Shown here: positions 26,103-36,871 of the stretch, in pieces
How the letters are laid out: the number at the start of each line of letters is the position of its first letter
How positions within the stretch are numbered: position 1 is the stretch's first letter
Origin: Jacaranda mimosifolia
Taxonomy: Eukaryota; Streptophyta; Magnoliopsida; Lamiales; Bignoniaceae
NCBI GenBank assembly: GCA_018894105.1
Contig: CM032118.1
Span: 36,436,690-36,500,689, forward strand
Direction: 5' to 3'
Length of the DNA stretch: 64,000 bases
Notes under the pieces: model-generated
Databases searched by the model: none
What the model was told of the DNA's origin: nothing
What the model saw: only the letters and a program-made list of their open reading frames with translations
Translations under genes and position numbers: made by a program

Positions 26103-26773
26103 TGATGCTGGTTCAATTCGTTGTGTTCTGGTCCAACTACAAGATTGGATGAAACTTGGCCTCACTGGTCGGTATTCTTGTTCAGGTGGGACGAATCCTG
26201 CAATCACAGCAAATGTTAGACTAGCCGAGGAGCCCTCGGCTCAGGCCCTCCGACGCTCAAGTCAGTATGGATCGACGAGATATATCGAGCAACAGAGTAA
26301 AGGCTTTGTATCTATATTAGAGTATACCTTAGAAAGGTTGAAGTGAGAGTATTTATAGCCTTCTCCTTTTTTAGGAATTGTCTGAGATGCCCTCAGTACA
26401 TTCAAAGGGCCTTCACCCTTGTACAAGGGGTGATTAATAATTTCCTTTCTCTGCATAGTTCCAGATAACTGCCATTTCAGGTTTTAAGGACATGGTAGTA
26501 CACTGTTGAGACGCCTGCTGTGTCAAACGGTAAAGGGGGTGGCATGTGCCATTAATGCGGAGGTATGCTGCCCGTCAGTGCATTTAATGCGGAGGCAGCG
26601 TACTGTACTGTCTTGACCTCTCAGGTCAACAAAGTCGACCAGACGCCGTTCTGTCACGGAAACACGGGTCAAGAGAGAGGTCGACCGAGGTCGATTGCAC
26701 CTATAGGCTTCGGATGCAAGATTGAGCTTGGCACTGTGTCTTTGGGCCAAGGTGCTTGGGCCACCCCATATTA
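26103..26773 (-). repeat. 3' LTR of the Tat element
   Basis: Direct copy of the LTR at 36188-36871, 671 against 684 bases. Over the first 240 bases I count about 18 differences, nearly all transitions. As the coding strand is minus, this is the downstream LTR. Confidence 0.93.
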
Positions 26774-26788
26774 TGAGTCCCCCCACTT
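26774..26788 (-). promoter_or_regulatory. Polypurine tract of the Tat element
   Basis: On the minus strand AAGTGGGGGGACTCA lies immediately before the 3' LTR, the expected primer site for plus-strand DNA synthesis. Confidence 0.7.
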
Positions 26789-26981
26789 CGCAAGGCTGAA
26801 CGAAAATTCGACGAGAAGCGTTGGGAAGTAGTTTGATGTTTATTTTTAAGAATCGACCAGGGTTTTTCGAAAGTCGACCAAGGTTTGGCGCATTTATTGA
26901 GTGGTTACATCGTGGCACGCGTGGGGCGGCGTGGCGGTTACATGCATTATTACAGGCGCTTGGTTTCCCGTGTTTGCTCCC

Positions 26982-26990
26982 CTATAAATA
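26982..26990 (+). promoter_or_regulatory. TATA box for the opposite-strand gene of the Tat element
   Basis: CTATAAATA on the plus strand lies between the 3' LTR and the opposite-strand gene, about 160 bases before its first ATG codons. It is a close match to the plant TATA consensus and sits in GC-richer sequence (CCCCTATAAATATCCGCGG). This suggests transcription of that gene independent of the LTRs. Confidence 0.55.
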
Positions 26991-27145
26991 TCCGCGGTAA
27001 AACCAACCATTTTTACTTTTACTGCATTAGCTTCTAGTCGAGCGCTTGTCCAAACGTCTTCGCATTCAAGATTTTCTGCTTTTAGCTCTTCTATTTAGTA
27101 AGTGCTCCTTCATTTCTACTTCCTGTCCTTTAGATTTTTGACATC

Positions 27146-29596
27146 ATGCTGGGTTTATACAGTTCTGAGGGTAGTCATGGGGGGGGGATAGTGAGGCCAC
27201 CCAATCTGATAGGCCTAGATACGTTCCTGGGCAATATAGTGGGTTGTCGAGTGACGATTCCAATTCCAGCAGCTCAAATAGTGACCGCGGGGGGGATGAA
27301 GCTGGGCCAAGCCAGATTCCTCATTCGCATGGTCGACTATTCACGCAAATTCATTATAGTGAGATTGTGTCAACCATAAACCCTGTCGACCTGAGACGTC
27401 TTAGGCAGTTATATCATATTCCCCCTGAATACGAACTTCTAACTCCCGGGGAGACTGGTCGATGCATTATCCTCCTACAGGTTGTATAACTGTTTTCGAG
27501 GACGCTTTTAAATGTGGTCTTAGGTTCCCCCTGAGTGACACCATGGTTAATCTGCTTAGGGGCCTCCAAGTGTGTATAACTCAACTGCTGCCCAACTGTT
27601 TCTCCACTATCTGTAGTTTTATTGTTTTGATGCATTTGTTGAATCAGCGTGCCAGCTTCGAAAACTTTTCCAACCTCTTTCAACTACCCATGCCTCGCAA
27701 GTCGGGCTTCTATTATCTAACTGCTCGATCACGCCGTAAATTCCTTATAGCCCCTACTTCTTCATATGGGCAAGAATGGAAAAAACGGTACCTGTTTGTT
27801 CGAATGGCTGTGGGTTTCAATATTCCACGGGGGTGGTGGAGGGGGCATATCGAAATGCCGGGGAACCTTACCTCGACCTGGCCAAATACCTTTGTTTGTG
27901 ACTTGGTTGAATTTGGCCAGATGGAGGCCTCGATTTTTATCGAGGAGAGGCATTTAGTGTTGGCTGGGTTATCGCTAGCTCCGTTAGATTTCCCTGCGAA
28001 TGATCGACTAGGTAGACAACGCTTCTTGTAATTTGTTGCTTTTTCATTGTTGTTATCATTTTTAACTTTTGTTATTTTGCTGCTCGGAAGATCGCGTAGG
28101 CATCATGAACAGATCAAGGGCAGAGGCTCTGGCGAGACCAGAGAGAAGTCAACAGCGGCGACAGGGTACGGTAGCTCGTTGAGCAGCCACAGCAATCGAG
28201 GAGCCTCGCCAAGAGGTCACGGCGCCTATTCCGTCACCGACGCCATCACCTGGTCGACAGCTGGTGTCCATAGGTGACAGCCCTGTAGGTCGGGGCAAGG
28301 GGGCAATGGTAGAGTAGAGAGGGCCTGCTCCGAAGAGAGCTGCTGTCGGGAAGGGAAAGGGCAAAGCAGTGGGGTCGAGACCGCCGATCGGGAATGATCT
28401 CTTTGGCGATCGAGGGGATGAACTGCTGTTCAACTTGCCAAAATTTCCTTCTCCTTAATTCGGGACAGAACCCAGCCTGGTTGTGCATAATTCACTCTGC
28501 ATGGACACTACGGGGCTTACCGGGGCTGCTCCTCTGAAAGTCTTGTTAGCATGTCAGTTCGTGGCTGACTAGAGGAGAATAATGGGGTTGAGCCAGAATG
28601 CGGCTCTTCAGGAGTTGGCCTATCATGCTAACATGGTAAAGTTCTCTACTTTAATTTTGTATCATTACATTCTGATCAAGTATCTGATAGCATTATCTTC
28701 CAGGTCGGCCAACTGGGCTACAATTTCTATTGGAGGTCGGAGCTGGCCTTGGTGGATTAGGAGCAGCTGGAGGTTGGTGGGGACACCGAGACTCTGAAAG
28801 CTCAACTCGAGTCTTCGCGAATGAGAGTCGACGAGCTGGAGAGACAGGTCGGGCAGCTGACAAAGGACCTCGAGCAGAAGGATGAGCAAGTGATCGTAGC
28901 TGTCCAAGAGAGGACCAAAATAGACGGGCTGGTGAAAAAGCTACAGTTGGATCTGCAGGTCGGTTACAATTCTGGTTGATCTGCGAGCTGAAATGCAGGT
29001 CTGGCGGAGGCTCGGGTTAAGTTCAACCGGATACTGCCGTTGGTGCTTCGGGAGGTAGTGCAACAATTTATGTTAAGTCCTGTATTCCAGATGCAAGTGT
29101 CGTTCTCGCTCTCGACGATGCCTGGAGCTCGTTCGAAAAGGCCCTTAAGCAGCTGTAGTTTTTGGGCTACTGTTTCCGACCCGAAGACCAGTCCCGCGTA
29201 AGCCACTTGCTTGACGAGCAGTTGCGACCTTACCCCGAGGAGGAGGGTGATGCCGAGGGGGCGATCGTCGAAGCTGCGGGAGTAGAGGGCGTATCGGAGG
29301 CGCAGCTGACTGAGGAGGAAAGAAAGCGGGCTGAGGTCGAGTGAAGGCTGAAGGCCGTCGCTAAAGAGTTTGAGTTTACTGGTGACTTTGCCTTCAAGGT
29401 GAAGGAGGGAACGGTCGACGCTACTGCACATTTTCCTATTCCTGAAAGGCAATTCCTGCAAGACGCAGCCGGCCCTTCTCGACCGGCGACCGTCGCTGTC
29501 CCCATTATCATGGCTATGCCTGAGCCTGCGCCCACTGCTGCTCCTGCTGGCGAGGAGCCCGACCCTGCTGCTAAGGAGGTTGCCGGCTCCAGTTAG
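27146..29596 (+). pseudogene. Opposite-strand gene of the Tat element (putative gypsy-type transposon domain plus coiled coil)
   Basis: Read on the plus strand, against gag-pol. A serine/asparagine-rich start (about 27177-27300) leads into HIPPEYELLTPGETGR (about 27417-27464), then after a frameshift into GCITVFEDAFKCGLRFPLSD and a WKKRYLFVR-type block (27462-28031). This pattern matches the 'putative gypsy type transposon' domain (PF04195, from memory). Further on is a coiled-coil segment (LKAQLESSRMRVDELERQVG, about 28796-28960), then an acidic, proline/alanine-rich tail ending at 29596. Candidate GT-AG introns are 28029-28091 and 28637-28704. Breaks include a G run at 27179-27187 that shifts the frame, plus several in-frame stops. 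Such genes are known in Tat elements; their role is unsettled. Confidence 0.6.
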
Positions 29597-29950
29597 CTTT
29601 GATTGTTTATTTTCATTATTATTATTTTTTGAGATGTGATGTATATGCCTCGATGAAGCTCTTGAACGGTTGGTTATTTGCGCTGATGCACAAACAGGTA
29701 TTGTTATAATTTTATGTGCAGCAGCGATGATTTCTCGCTTTTACTATGAATTATGCACGCTAATGAGCATGTTCTTTAGTAGGTAATATCCATAGTCTTT
29801 ATTATTCTGCACATATAAATTTATGGTCGAATGCTCGCAAGATTAGCATTCATTCATGGCCCACGTCGAGTAAGCTAGTGTTGTACTTTGTGAGATTCAT
29901 TCATGGTCCATGTCGAGTAAATTGTGATTGATACGGAAGCATAATAACTA

Positions 29951-30102
29951 GCGACTGTGAAGTCGATTTCGTATCATGAGCAGTAAAGTTCATGCAATCT
30001 TATCGACTTAGCGACTGTGAGATTCATTCATGGTCCATGACTTAGCGACTGTGAAGTCGATTTCGTATCATGAGCAGTAAAGTTCATGCAATCTTATCGA
30101 CT
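29951..30102. repeat. 58-base perfect direct repeat in the Tat 3' region
   Basis: The unit beginning GCGACTGTGAAGTCGATTTC occurs at 29951-30008 and again at 30045-30102 without change, 94 bases apart. A related GATTCATTCATGGTCCATG unit also recurs nearby (29892, 30021). Confidence 0.85.
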
Positions 30103-30455
30103 GTTGAGTCAAACGTCTGGTCTTGGCTGAAATGCCTCGACTTGGCGATATGAAAAATACTTTGTCGACTGCGGGGTCGACTTTGTTGTCTTAGCTAATA
30201 AGCCTCGACTTGGCGGCATGAAGCCTGCTTTGTTGACTACGGGGTTGACTTTGTGCTCTCGGCTACTAAGCCTCAACTTAGCGGTATGAAGCCAGCTTTG
30301 TCGACTACGGGGTCGACTTTGTGGTCTTGGCTAGTAAGCCTCGGCTTGGCGGCATGAAGCCAGCTTTGTCGACTACGGGGTCAACTTTGTGGTCTCGGCT
30401 AATAGCCTCGACTTGGCGGCATGAAGCCAGCTCTGTTGACTACGAGGTCGACTTT
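30099..30455. repeat. Tandem array, about 5 units of 68 bases, in the Tat 3' region
   Basis: GACTNCGGGGTCGACTTTGT-type blocks start at 30099, 30167, 30235, 30303, 30371 and 30438. Spacing is exactly 68 bases except the last, at 67. Units include CCTCGACTTGGCGGCATGAAG. Tat-lineage elements often carry such arrays after integrase. The array reaches into the tail of the integrase frame. Confidence 0.9.
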
Positions 30456-31625
30456 GGAGAGGAGATTCTGCAGGTTTCATGTAGTCGGAACGTGACATAA
30501 TTTTATTGCTGTGGAGAGATACAAAGGGTGCCAATGGCCTTTTACACAATTTTTTTTTCAAGTTTACTGCATTCCAGGGTTGAGGTAGTTCATGGCCTGT
30601 TGCATCTGTTAGTTGGTAGGCGTTGTTTTTTGACACTTTAATCACTAAGTAAGGTCCCTCCCATTTTAGGTCAAGTTTTCCCACATTTTTTGACACTTCT
30701 ACTTTCTTGAGAACGAGGTCGCCAACTTTGAAACTCCAGGGTCGTATTGTCTTATTATAGCGTTCCGCCATTTTCGACTGGTATCTCTGCATCGTGTTGT
30801 AGGCTGCATGGCGCTGCTCGTCGACAGTGATCAGGTCCAGAGTCCTTTCTGACACATTTGTGATCGGATTATAGTGGATTACTCGAGCTGTGTGCTAGAT
30901 CAGTTCGGATGGGATTACTGCTTCAGACCTGTAGATCAAGCTGTCCGGGCTGTGGCCTGTGGCTGTTTGAGGTGTGGTTCTGTAGGCCCAAAGCACCCCT
31001 GGGAGGTCGTCTGCCCAACTAGTCCCTATCCCTGCTATTCGAGTCTTGAGGTGGTCGAGAACAGTTCTGTTCGTAACCTCGGCCTGGCCATTAGATTGGG
31101 GATTTCCCACCAAAGTGAAGTGTTGGGTGATTCCCAAGGCTCGCACCACTTCCTCGTGCTCTTATTTTGAAATTGAGTGCCATTATCCGAGATTAGGACC
31201 TTAGGCAACCTAAATTGACATATTATATTTTTCCAAATGAAACTCATGATGGCCGCATCGGTGATCTTCGGAACTGCTTCGACTTCTACCCATTTAGTGA
31301 AGTATTCAACTGCCACTATGATAAACTTACACTGGCCCGACATCTTCGGGAGAGATCCCACTATGTCAATGCCCCTTTGGTCAAATAGCCATGTGATCTG
31401 GACATTGACCATCAAAGTAGCTGGTTGGTGCTGAATGTTCAAATAAATTTGGCACGATGGACATTTTCTAGTGAAGTTGACTGAGTCTTGCAATAAGGTC
31501 AGCCAAAAATATCCGTAACGGACAACCTTGTGCGCTAAGGGTCGGCCGCCTGAATGGTTGCCGCAGATGCCGGCATGTATCTCCTGCAATACTTTGTTCG
31601 CCTTATCGGGTGCTAGACATTTCAA
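30373..31625 (-). pseudogene. Tat integrase
   Basis: Three pieces in different frames. 31625-31035 holds the zinc-binding HHCC region (HAGICGNHSGG ... CPSCQIYL) and core aspartates in RGIDIVG and ISDNGTQF. 31149-30895 holds the catalytic glutamate block (NGQAEVTNR) and WAYRTTPQTATGHSP. 30855-30373 holds the C-terminal GDLVLKKV and KWEGPYLV blocks. The frame is lost shortly after ISDNGTQF. Integrase would insert the reverse-transcribed element; this copy cannot make an intact protein. Confidence 0.88.
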
Positions 31626-31741
31626 TGGGGGTCTTGATATTGACCTCCTATAAAGCTGTCCATGCTCATCTAGCGTAAACTTGGCCGCCAGTCCTCTAAG
31701 TCTGCGGGCTTCCTTGTCATCGGTAGGCAGGGTCCCTTAAC

Positions 31742-32422
31742 TTAAGTAAAGCTTGATTGGCTCTTGCCAAGAGGAGGTTGTCTCTCTGACGCATCCGACG
31801 AGGCTATGATTGGCGGCGCTGTTTGTCGGCCACCAAAAATGTTATTGTTCCTCTCTCTGGTACCCTTCGCCGAGCTGGCTAGCTTCGAGAGCGCCTCTGC
31901 TAGTTCATTTTCCATTTGGGGGACCTGGCTCAAAGTGAAACTCTTGAACAATTGTCGTAATTGCTTTACTTCTGACAGGTATTGAGTCATTTTGAGCTCC
32001 TTCGCCTTGAAATTGTCCTCTACCTGCTCTGTGACCAGCAGAGAATCAGTGAACGCTGCCAGCTGCTTGACGCCGCGAGTTGTGGCCATACGCATTTCTG
32101 CAATGAGAGCCTCATATTCTGCTTCATTGTTGGTGACCAGGAAGTCGAGTTTTATTGCAAAATCATACTCCTCATCAAGTGGGGAACGGAGGGATACACC
32201 TATCCCGCCTCCTGATGTGGTTGCTGATCCATCAACATGCAAGGTCCATACCGAGGTGTTCTCAACATTTTGTATCGGTAGGTTGAGTCTTTCGACGATG
32301 AAGTCGGCCAGGACTTGTGCTTTTATGGACGTCCGTGGTTGGAATGTGATGTCGAATTCTCTGAGCTCGATAGCCCATTTAGTGAGTCGACCTGAGGTAA
32401 ATTTAGTGAGTCGATAGCCCAT
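31742..32422 (-). pseudogene. Tat second (additional) RNase H domain
   Basis: After the end of the first RNase H (WAIELREFDITF, DFIVE) comes a second one: WTLHVDGSATTSGGGIG carries the first catalytic aspartate, NNEAEYEAL the glutamate and AFTDSLLV the next aspartate; ENELAEALSKLAS lies at its end. A second RNase H between RT and integrase is diagnostic of the Tat lineage. The frame is largely open but severed from RT by a short duplication at 32367-32440. Confidence 0.85.
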
Positions 32423-32440
32423 TTAGTAAGTCGACCTGAG
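32367..32440. repeat. 44-base tandem duplication breaking the Tat RNase H frame
   Basis: TCGATAGCCCATTTAGT occurs at 32367 and again at 32411 with near-identical sequence around it. The repeat length is not a multiple of three, so it shifts the frame between the two pol pieces. Confidence 0.8.
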
Positions 32441-33893
32441 TTGACAGCTTTTATCGGGCTTCGACAACACCTGCTTTAACGGTTGATTTGTTAACGCCAC
32501 GATTGCATGTGACTGGAAGTAAGGTTGTAGTTTTCGGGCTGTCGTGATGAGGGCTAAAGCAAAAATTTTGATCTCCAAGTAATTGTGTTCAGGCCCGTGC
32601 AAAGCCTTGCTGCAATAGTATATAGGACGGGGGGTCCCTTCTCTTGTTGATGTCAAAACTGAACTGACCGAGGCAGAGGATACAGCCAGATACAACTGTA
32701 GCATTTCTCTGAGCTCAGGTTTGGCGAGCATGGGTGGTGAAGACAAGTATTGCTTGAGTTATACCAAAGCTTGATCACAATGCTGATTCCACTGGATCCC
32801 AGATTTTTTGGCATTTCTAAGGATTCTGAAGAAAGGTAGGCTCTTGTCGGCCAATCGAGATATGAATCTGCCCAGGGCTATGACCTTGCCAACCAAACAT
32901 TAGACTTCTCGAACTATGCAGGGTAGGGCGATGTCCAGGATTGCTTGGATCTTTTGCGGATTTGCCTCGATCCTTCTTTGACTGACTATATACCAGAGGA
33001 ACTTGCCCCATCGAACACCAAATGTACACTTGTTAGGGTTGAGTTTCATGCCGAAGGCCCTAATATGGCGAAGGTGTGGCTGAGGTCTACTAGGTGGCCC
33101 TCAGCCTTCTCGATTTTTACAATCATGTCATCGACATAGACTTCCATCGACTTTTCAATCTCATTTTTGAACATGAAATTGACCAATCTTTGGTACATTG
33201 CACCTGCATTTTTGAGTCCAAAGGGCATGACCAAAAACAGTATACACCATTGGGGACGACGAAAGAGATCTTGTCCCTGTCTTCAGGTGCCATAAATATT
33301 TGATAATAGCCTTGGAAGGCATCCATCATACTAAGTAATTCACATCCAGCAGTTGAATCAACTAATAAATCTATACGAGGCAAGGGGTAAGGTTCCTTCG
33401 GGCAAGCTTTATTTAAATCAGTGAAATCATTACACATTCTCCATTTTCCCTCGTTCTTAGGGGCAAGTACAACATTACAAAGCTAAGAAAGATACTGAAT
33501 TTCTATAATATATCTTGCCTCTAAGAGCTTGCTGACCTCCTCCTTGATGATTTGGGACCTCTTAGCATTGAAGGTTCTTGTCTTTTGTCTTACTGGCTTG
33601 TGAGCTGGGTCCACGTTGAGTCGATGGACAATGATGTTAGGGTTGATTCCTTGAAGATCGGCGGCTTTCCATGCAAACACATCAATATTGCGTCGGAGGA
33701 AGTCGACCATAAGACATTCCAATGGATCTCCCATATCACTCCCGATCCTGGTGGTTTTGTCGGGGTTTCCAGGTTCGAGCTCTATTGTTTTGAACTCCCC
33801 AACAGGTTCGACCCTAGTGTCTTCCAGCTTCTTCTTCTTAGATGAAGGTCCCTCATCGAGTTTCGCTACTGGAGCGTCTCCCGAGGGTTTCAA
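32423..33893 (-). pseudogene. Tat reverse transcriptase and first RNase H
   Basis: Starting from 33893, NIDVFAWKAADLQGI and VRQKTRTFNAKR are the usual lead-in to RT. 33437-33123 carries NDFTDLNKACPKEPYPLPRID and MDAFQGYYQI; 33234-33046 carries MPFGLKNAGAMYQ and the active site YVDDMIVK. The first RNase H follows in 32746-32423 (PIYYCSKALHGPEHNYLEIK). At least two frameshifts and several stops separate the pieces. The DLNKACPK wording is typical of Tat elements. Confidence 0.88.
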
Positions 33894-33944
33894 TTGAGGT
33901 TGTTTCCTTTGCTCGTTGGAATCGACTGAAATGGTGTAATAGCG

Positions 33945-34685
33945 TCATGCGTCTTTGAGGTTACATAAGAGTTCCCCTACTCCAGTTGGGGTTGGGAACT
34001 TTATCTTCATGTGGTAAGTGGAGACGATGGCTCTGAAGTCATTGAGGGTTGGTCGACCTACGATGACATTGTATGCAAATGGGGCATTGACCACCAGATA
34101 ATTGATCATCAATGTTCGGCTGCGGGTGCCTTGTCCAAACATTGTGGAAAGGTTGATGGATTCTTCAGGGATGATCTCGGACCTACCAAATCCGACCAGT
34201 GGTGTTTTGACTGGATCAAACTTTAGTTTCCCTAGTTTCATTCTGTTCAAGGTGGACAAGAACATGATGTTCACAGAGCTACCATTGTCGACCAATATCT
34301 TTCTGACCTCAAAATTGGCAATTTCAAGAGTTACCACCATGGGGCAGTCTATTTTTCTGTCGACTCCCTTGTTTTCCATATGGTCGAGGTCTGAGTTGCT
34401 GAAAGAGATTGGCTCGGACCTAGTTGAGAGTTGAAATACTGTTTCGACCTTAGTTGGTTTGGTCGACTCGAGCTGTCTTTGTGTTTGCTTTCTTGCATTC
34501 CTGGAATCCCCTCTAGTGGGGCCTCCTACAATCATGTCGATGACTCTTTGAATGGGCGGGTCGGGGATTTGGGTGGGTCTTTTCCCTTTTTCTTCTCTCA
34601 TCGGGCTGGCCGACCATTTTCTACGAGGAGTCCGGTCGGTCCTGCCCTCTTTTCGCCTGACTTGTTCCTTAATGAATTTTTTCAA
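33945..34685 (-). pseudogene. Tat aspartic protease region
   Basis: A basic N-terminal stretch (EQVRRKEGRTDRTPRRK) is followed by the protease core with KILVDNGSSVNIMFL, in which the catalytic aspartate is in DNG rather than DSG/DTG. Then come PLVGFGRSEIIPEE and YNVIVGRPTLNDFRAIVST, the usual closing block. This is one of the longer uninterrupted pieces of the element. Protease would process the gag-pol polyprotein. Confidence 0.85.
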
Positions 34686-35006
34686 ATGGCCCTACCTAAT
34701 CAGTCTTTCAATCTCATCCTTCAAGTTGAAGCATTTTTCCATGTCGTGCCTTTTCTGCCTACGGAAATGACAGTATTTCTTTGATTTTTTCATAGCTTCA
34801 ATTTTTGTGATTTTTCTAGGCTTCTTGAGTAGGTTCTCATGCTATATGGTGAACAACACCTCTTTCATCGGGAGATTGAGCAGAGTGTAGTCGTGGAAGC
34901 GTTTTATTGGGGAACGACGCCCCTTTCTAACTTGGCAGTCATCTTTCTCCTTGTTTTTCTTTCTGTCGACTTCCATACTACCGTATTTTAGCTTATTCAT
35001 CTCATC

Positions 35007-36017
35007 CTAGGTCATATACCTCTCAGTGAGGTCGAGAAGCTCTTCCATCGATCTGGGCTGTTCGCGCATAAGTGCATTCACACATTCTTTGTGTTTTAGG
35101 CCTAGGAAAAGCACATCTATCAAGAACTCAATCCTTAGGTAGTCAATCTTCAGTACTTTCGTGTTGAATCTGGTGAAAAAATCGCGTAGGGACTTTTCTT
35201 CATTCTGCCTCACTGTATGCAAATGCGTATGGGGGAGTTTGGCTTTTCTCCTACTTGCAAATTGATACAAAAGCTTATCACACAGCTGGTCGTATGAAAA
35301 TATAGACGCCGGCTCCAGCTTCACAAACCAATCAAGAGCTATTCCCTGAAATATAGTTACCAACATCTTCGTATGGATGTACTCATTATGCCCATGCAGC
35401 TGTATCATGTGCTCAAATTGCAACAGGTGTTCATTCGGGTTTGCTGAGCCGTCATACCTTGGCATTCCAGTCGGGATCTTAGCATCGACAGCAATACGTT
35501 CGTCAATGATCTCCTGAACAAACGGTGAGTCTCATTCCCTCTGGAACCTCTGTTGCCCATCGAGATGGAGAGTCTTTTCTAAGTTCCTCTTCGAGATCTC
35601 ATCCAGGCGCTTGATCAGTTGCTGTACTTGATGAGATACCTCCTCCCACTCCTGTTGGTCCGCTTGGGACGCATTTCTGCTTGGACTGAATCTGGAGCGT
35701 TCGACCCTATCGCGCTGCGGGGCTCGAAGGGGTCGAACGCCGTGATCAACAGAATCTTCTACTTCTTCCCGTGGCGGGGGATGGGCCACTTCTCTAGGAA
35801 AATGGCCTGGGCTCAGTTTTCTTCTCGATGAGGGCCTTTGCAATTCTGGTCGCTGAGAGTTTTCCTCAGGTCGCGCTCTCTCCGGGTTAGCAGGTTGGGG
35901 CGTGGCACTGGCCGCCGGCTCCGGCTGTATGGCATGTCGATTTAACGCGGCTGAGAGTTGGGCCGAAATTTGCGACGAAATTTGCTCACTAATGAGTTGC
36001 ATTAACTGAGGCATCAT
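35007..36017 (-). pseudogene. Tat gag (capsid) region
   Basis: 36017-35532 is a glutamine/arginine/serine-rich N-terminal stretch (MPQLMQLISEQISSQISAQL, then RPEENSQRPELQRPSSR). 35465-35007 is the retrotransposon gag domain, with YDGSANPNEHLLQFEHM, ALDWFVKLEP, KSLRDFFTRFN and MEELLDLTERYMT. A stop region separates the two. No zinc knuckle is visible up to the protease piece, and 34686-35006 has no continuous frame. Confidence 0.82.
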
Positions 36018-36163
36018 TAACGTGACCAGAAGTTTAGGTTGGGCGTTGGATCCTTAGGCGTTTTGTTCTGGATGTTGTCGAAGGGGAGGGGAGCTGGACC
36101 TCATATTTTCTTCTCTCCCAGAGGGAGCTCACTTGGTGTTCACCATTTTCGATAGAGGATTCA

Positions 36164-36187
36164 CATTATCCCACAGACAGTGCCAAA
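36164..36187 (-). promoter_or_regulatory. Primer-binding site of the Tat element
   Basis: On the minus strand TTTGGCACTGTCTGTGGG directly follows the 5' LTR. It has the TGGC... form usual for plant Ty3/gypsy elements. I do not assign the tRNA. Confidence 0.6.
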
Positions 36188-36871
36188 TGATGCGGGTTCG
36201 ATTCGTTGTGTTCTGGTCCAACTACAAGATTGGATGAAACTTGGCCTCATTGGTCGGTATTCTTGTTCAGGTGGGACGAATCCTGCAATTACAGCGAACG
36301 TCAGGCTAGCTGAGGAGCCCTCGGCTCAGGCCCTCCGACGCTCAAGTCAGTACGGATCGACGAGATATATCGAGTAGCGGAGTAAGGGCTTTGTATTTGT
36401 ATTAGAGCATACCTTAGAAAGGTTGAAGTGAGAGTATTTATAGCCTTCTCCTTTTTGGGGAATTGTCTGAGATGCCCCAGTACATTCAAAGGGCCTTCAC
36501 CCTTGTGCAATGTGTGATTAGTAATTTCCTTTCTCTGTATAGTTCCAGGTAACTGCCCTTTCAGGTTTTAAGGACATGGTAGTACACTGTTGAGGCTCAT
36601 GCTGTTCAGACGGTAAAGGGGGTGGCATACGCCATTAATGCCGAGGCATGCCGCCCGTCAGTGCATTTAATGCGGAGGTAGCGTACTGTACTGTCTCGAT
36701 CTCTCAGGTCGACAAAGTCGACCAGACGCCGTTCTGTCACGGAGGCATGGGTCAAGAAAGAGGTCGACCGAGGTTGATTGCACTTATGGGCCTCGGATGC
36801 AAGATTGAGCCTGGCGCTGCGTCTCTGGGCTAGCTTGGTTTGGGCCAAGGTACTTGGGCCACCCCATATCA
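36188..36871 (-). repeat. 5' LTR of the Tat element
   Basis: It ends on the plus strand in ATATCA, directly before GGTAG, the target duplication. A TATA-like ATATTTATAGCC inverse lies near 36429-36446 and could serve the sense transcript. Confidence 0.93.

Larger units (their letters stand above)
26103..36871 (-). mobile_element. Full-length, decayed Tat-lineage Ty3/gypsy retrotransposon
   Basis: It is 10,769 bases with LTRs at 26103-26773 and 36188-36871 and a perfect GGTAG target duplication (26098-26102, 36872-36876). Coding on the minus strand runs gag, protease, RT-RNase H, a second RNase H, integrase. The extra RNase H between RT and integrase, a long region between integrase and the 3' LTR with an opposite-strand gene, and tandem repeats there all mark the Tat lineage. 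Every domain has stops or frameshifts, so it is not autonomous. It inserted into the older solo LTR. Confidence 0.9.

Noticed and set aside
30099..30455. Regularly spaced repeats resembling a CRISPR array
   Set aside because: Units of 68 bases are directly adjacent with no unique spacers, and the context is a plant retrotransposon.
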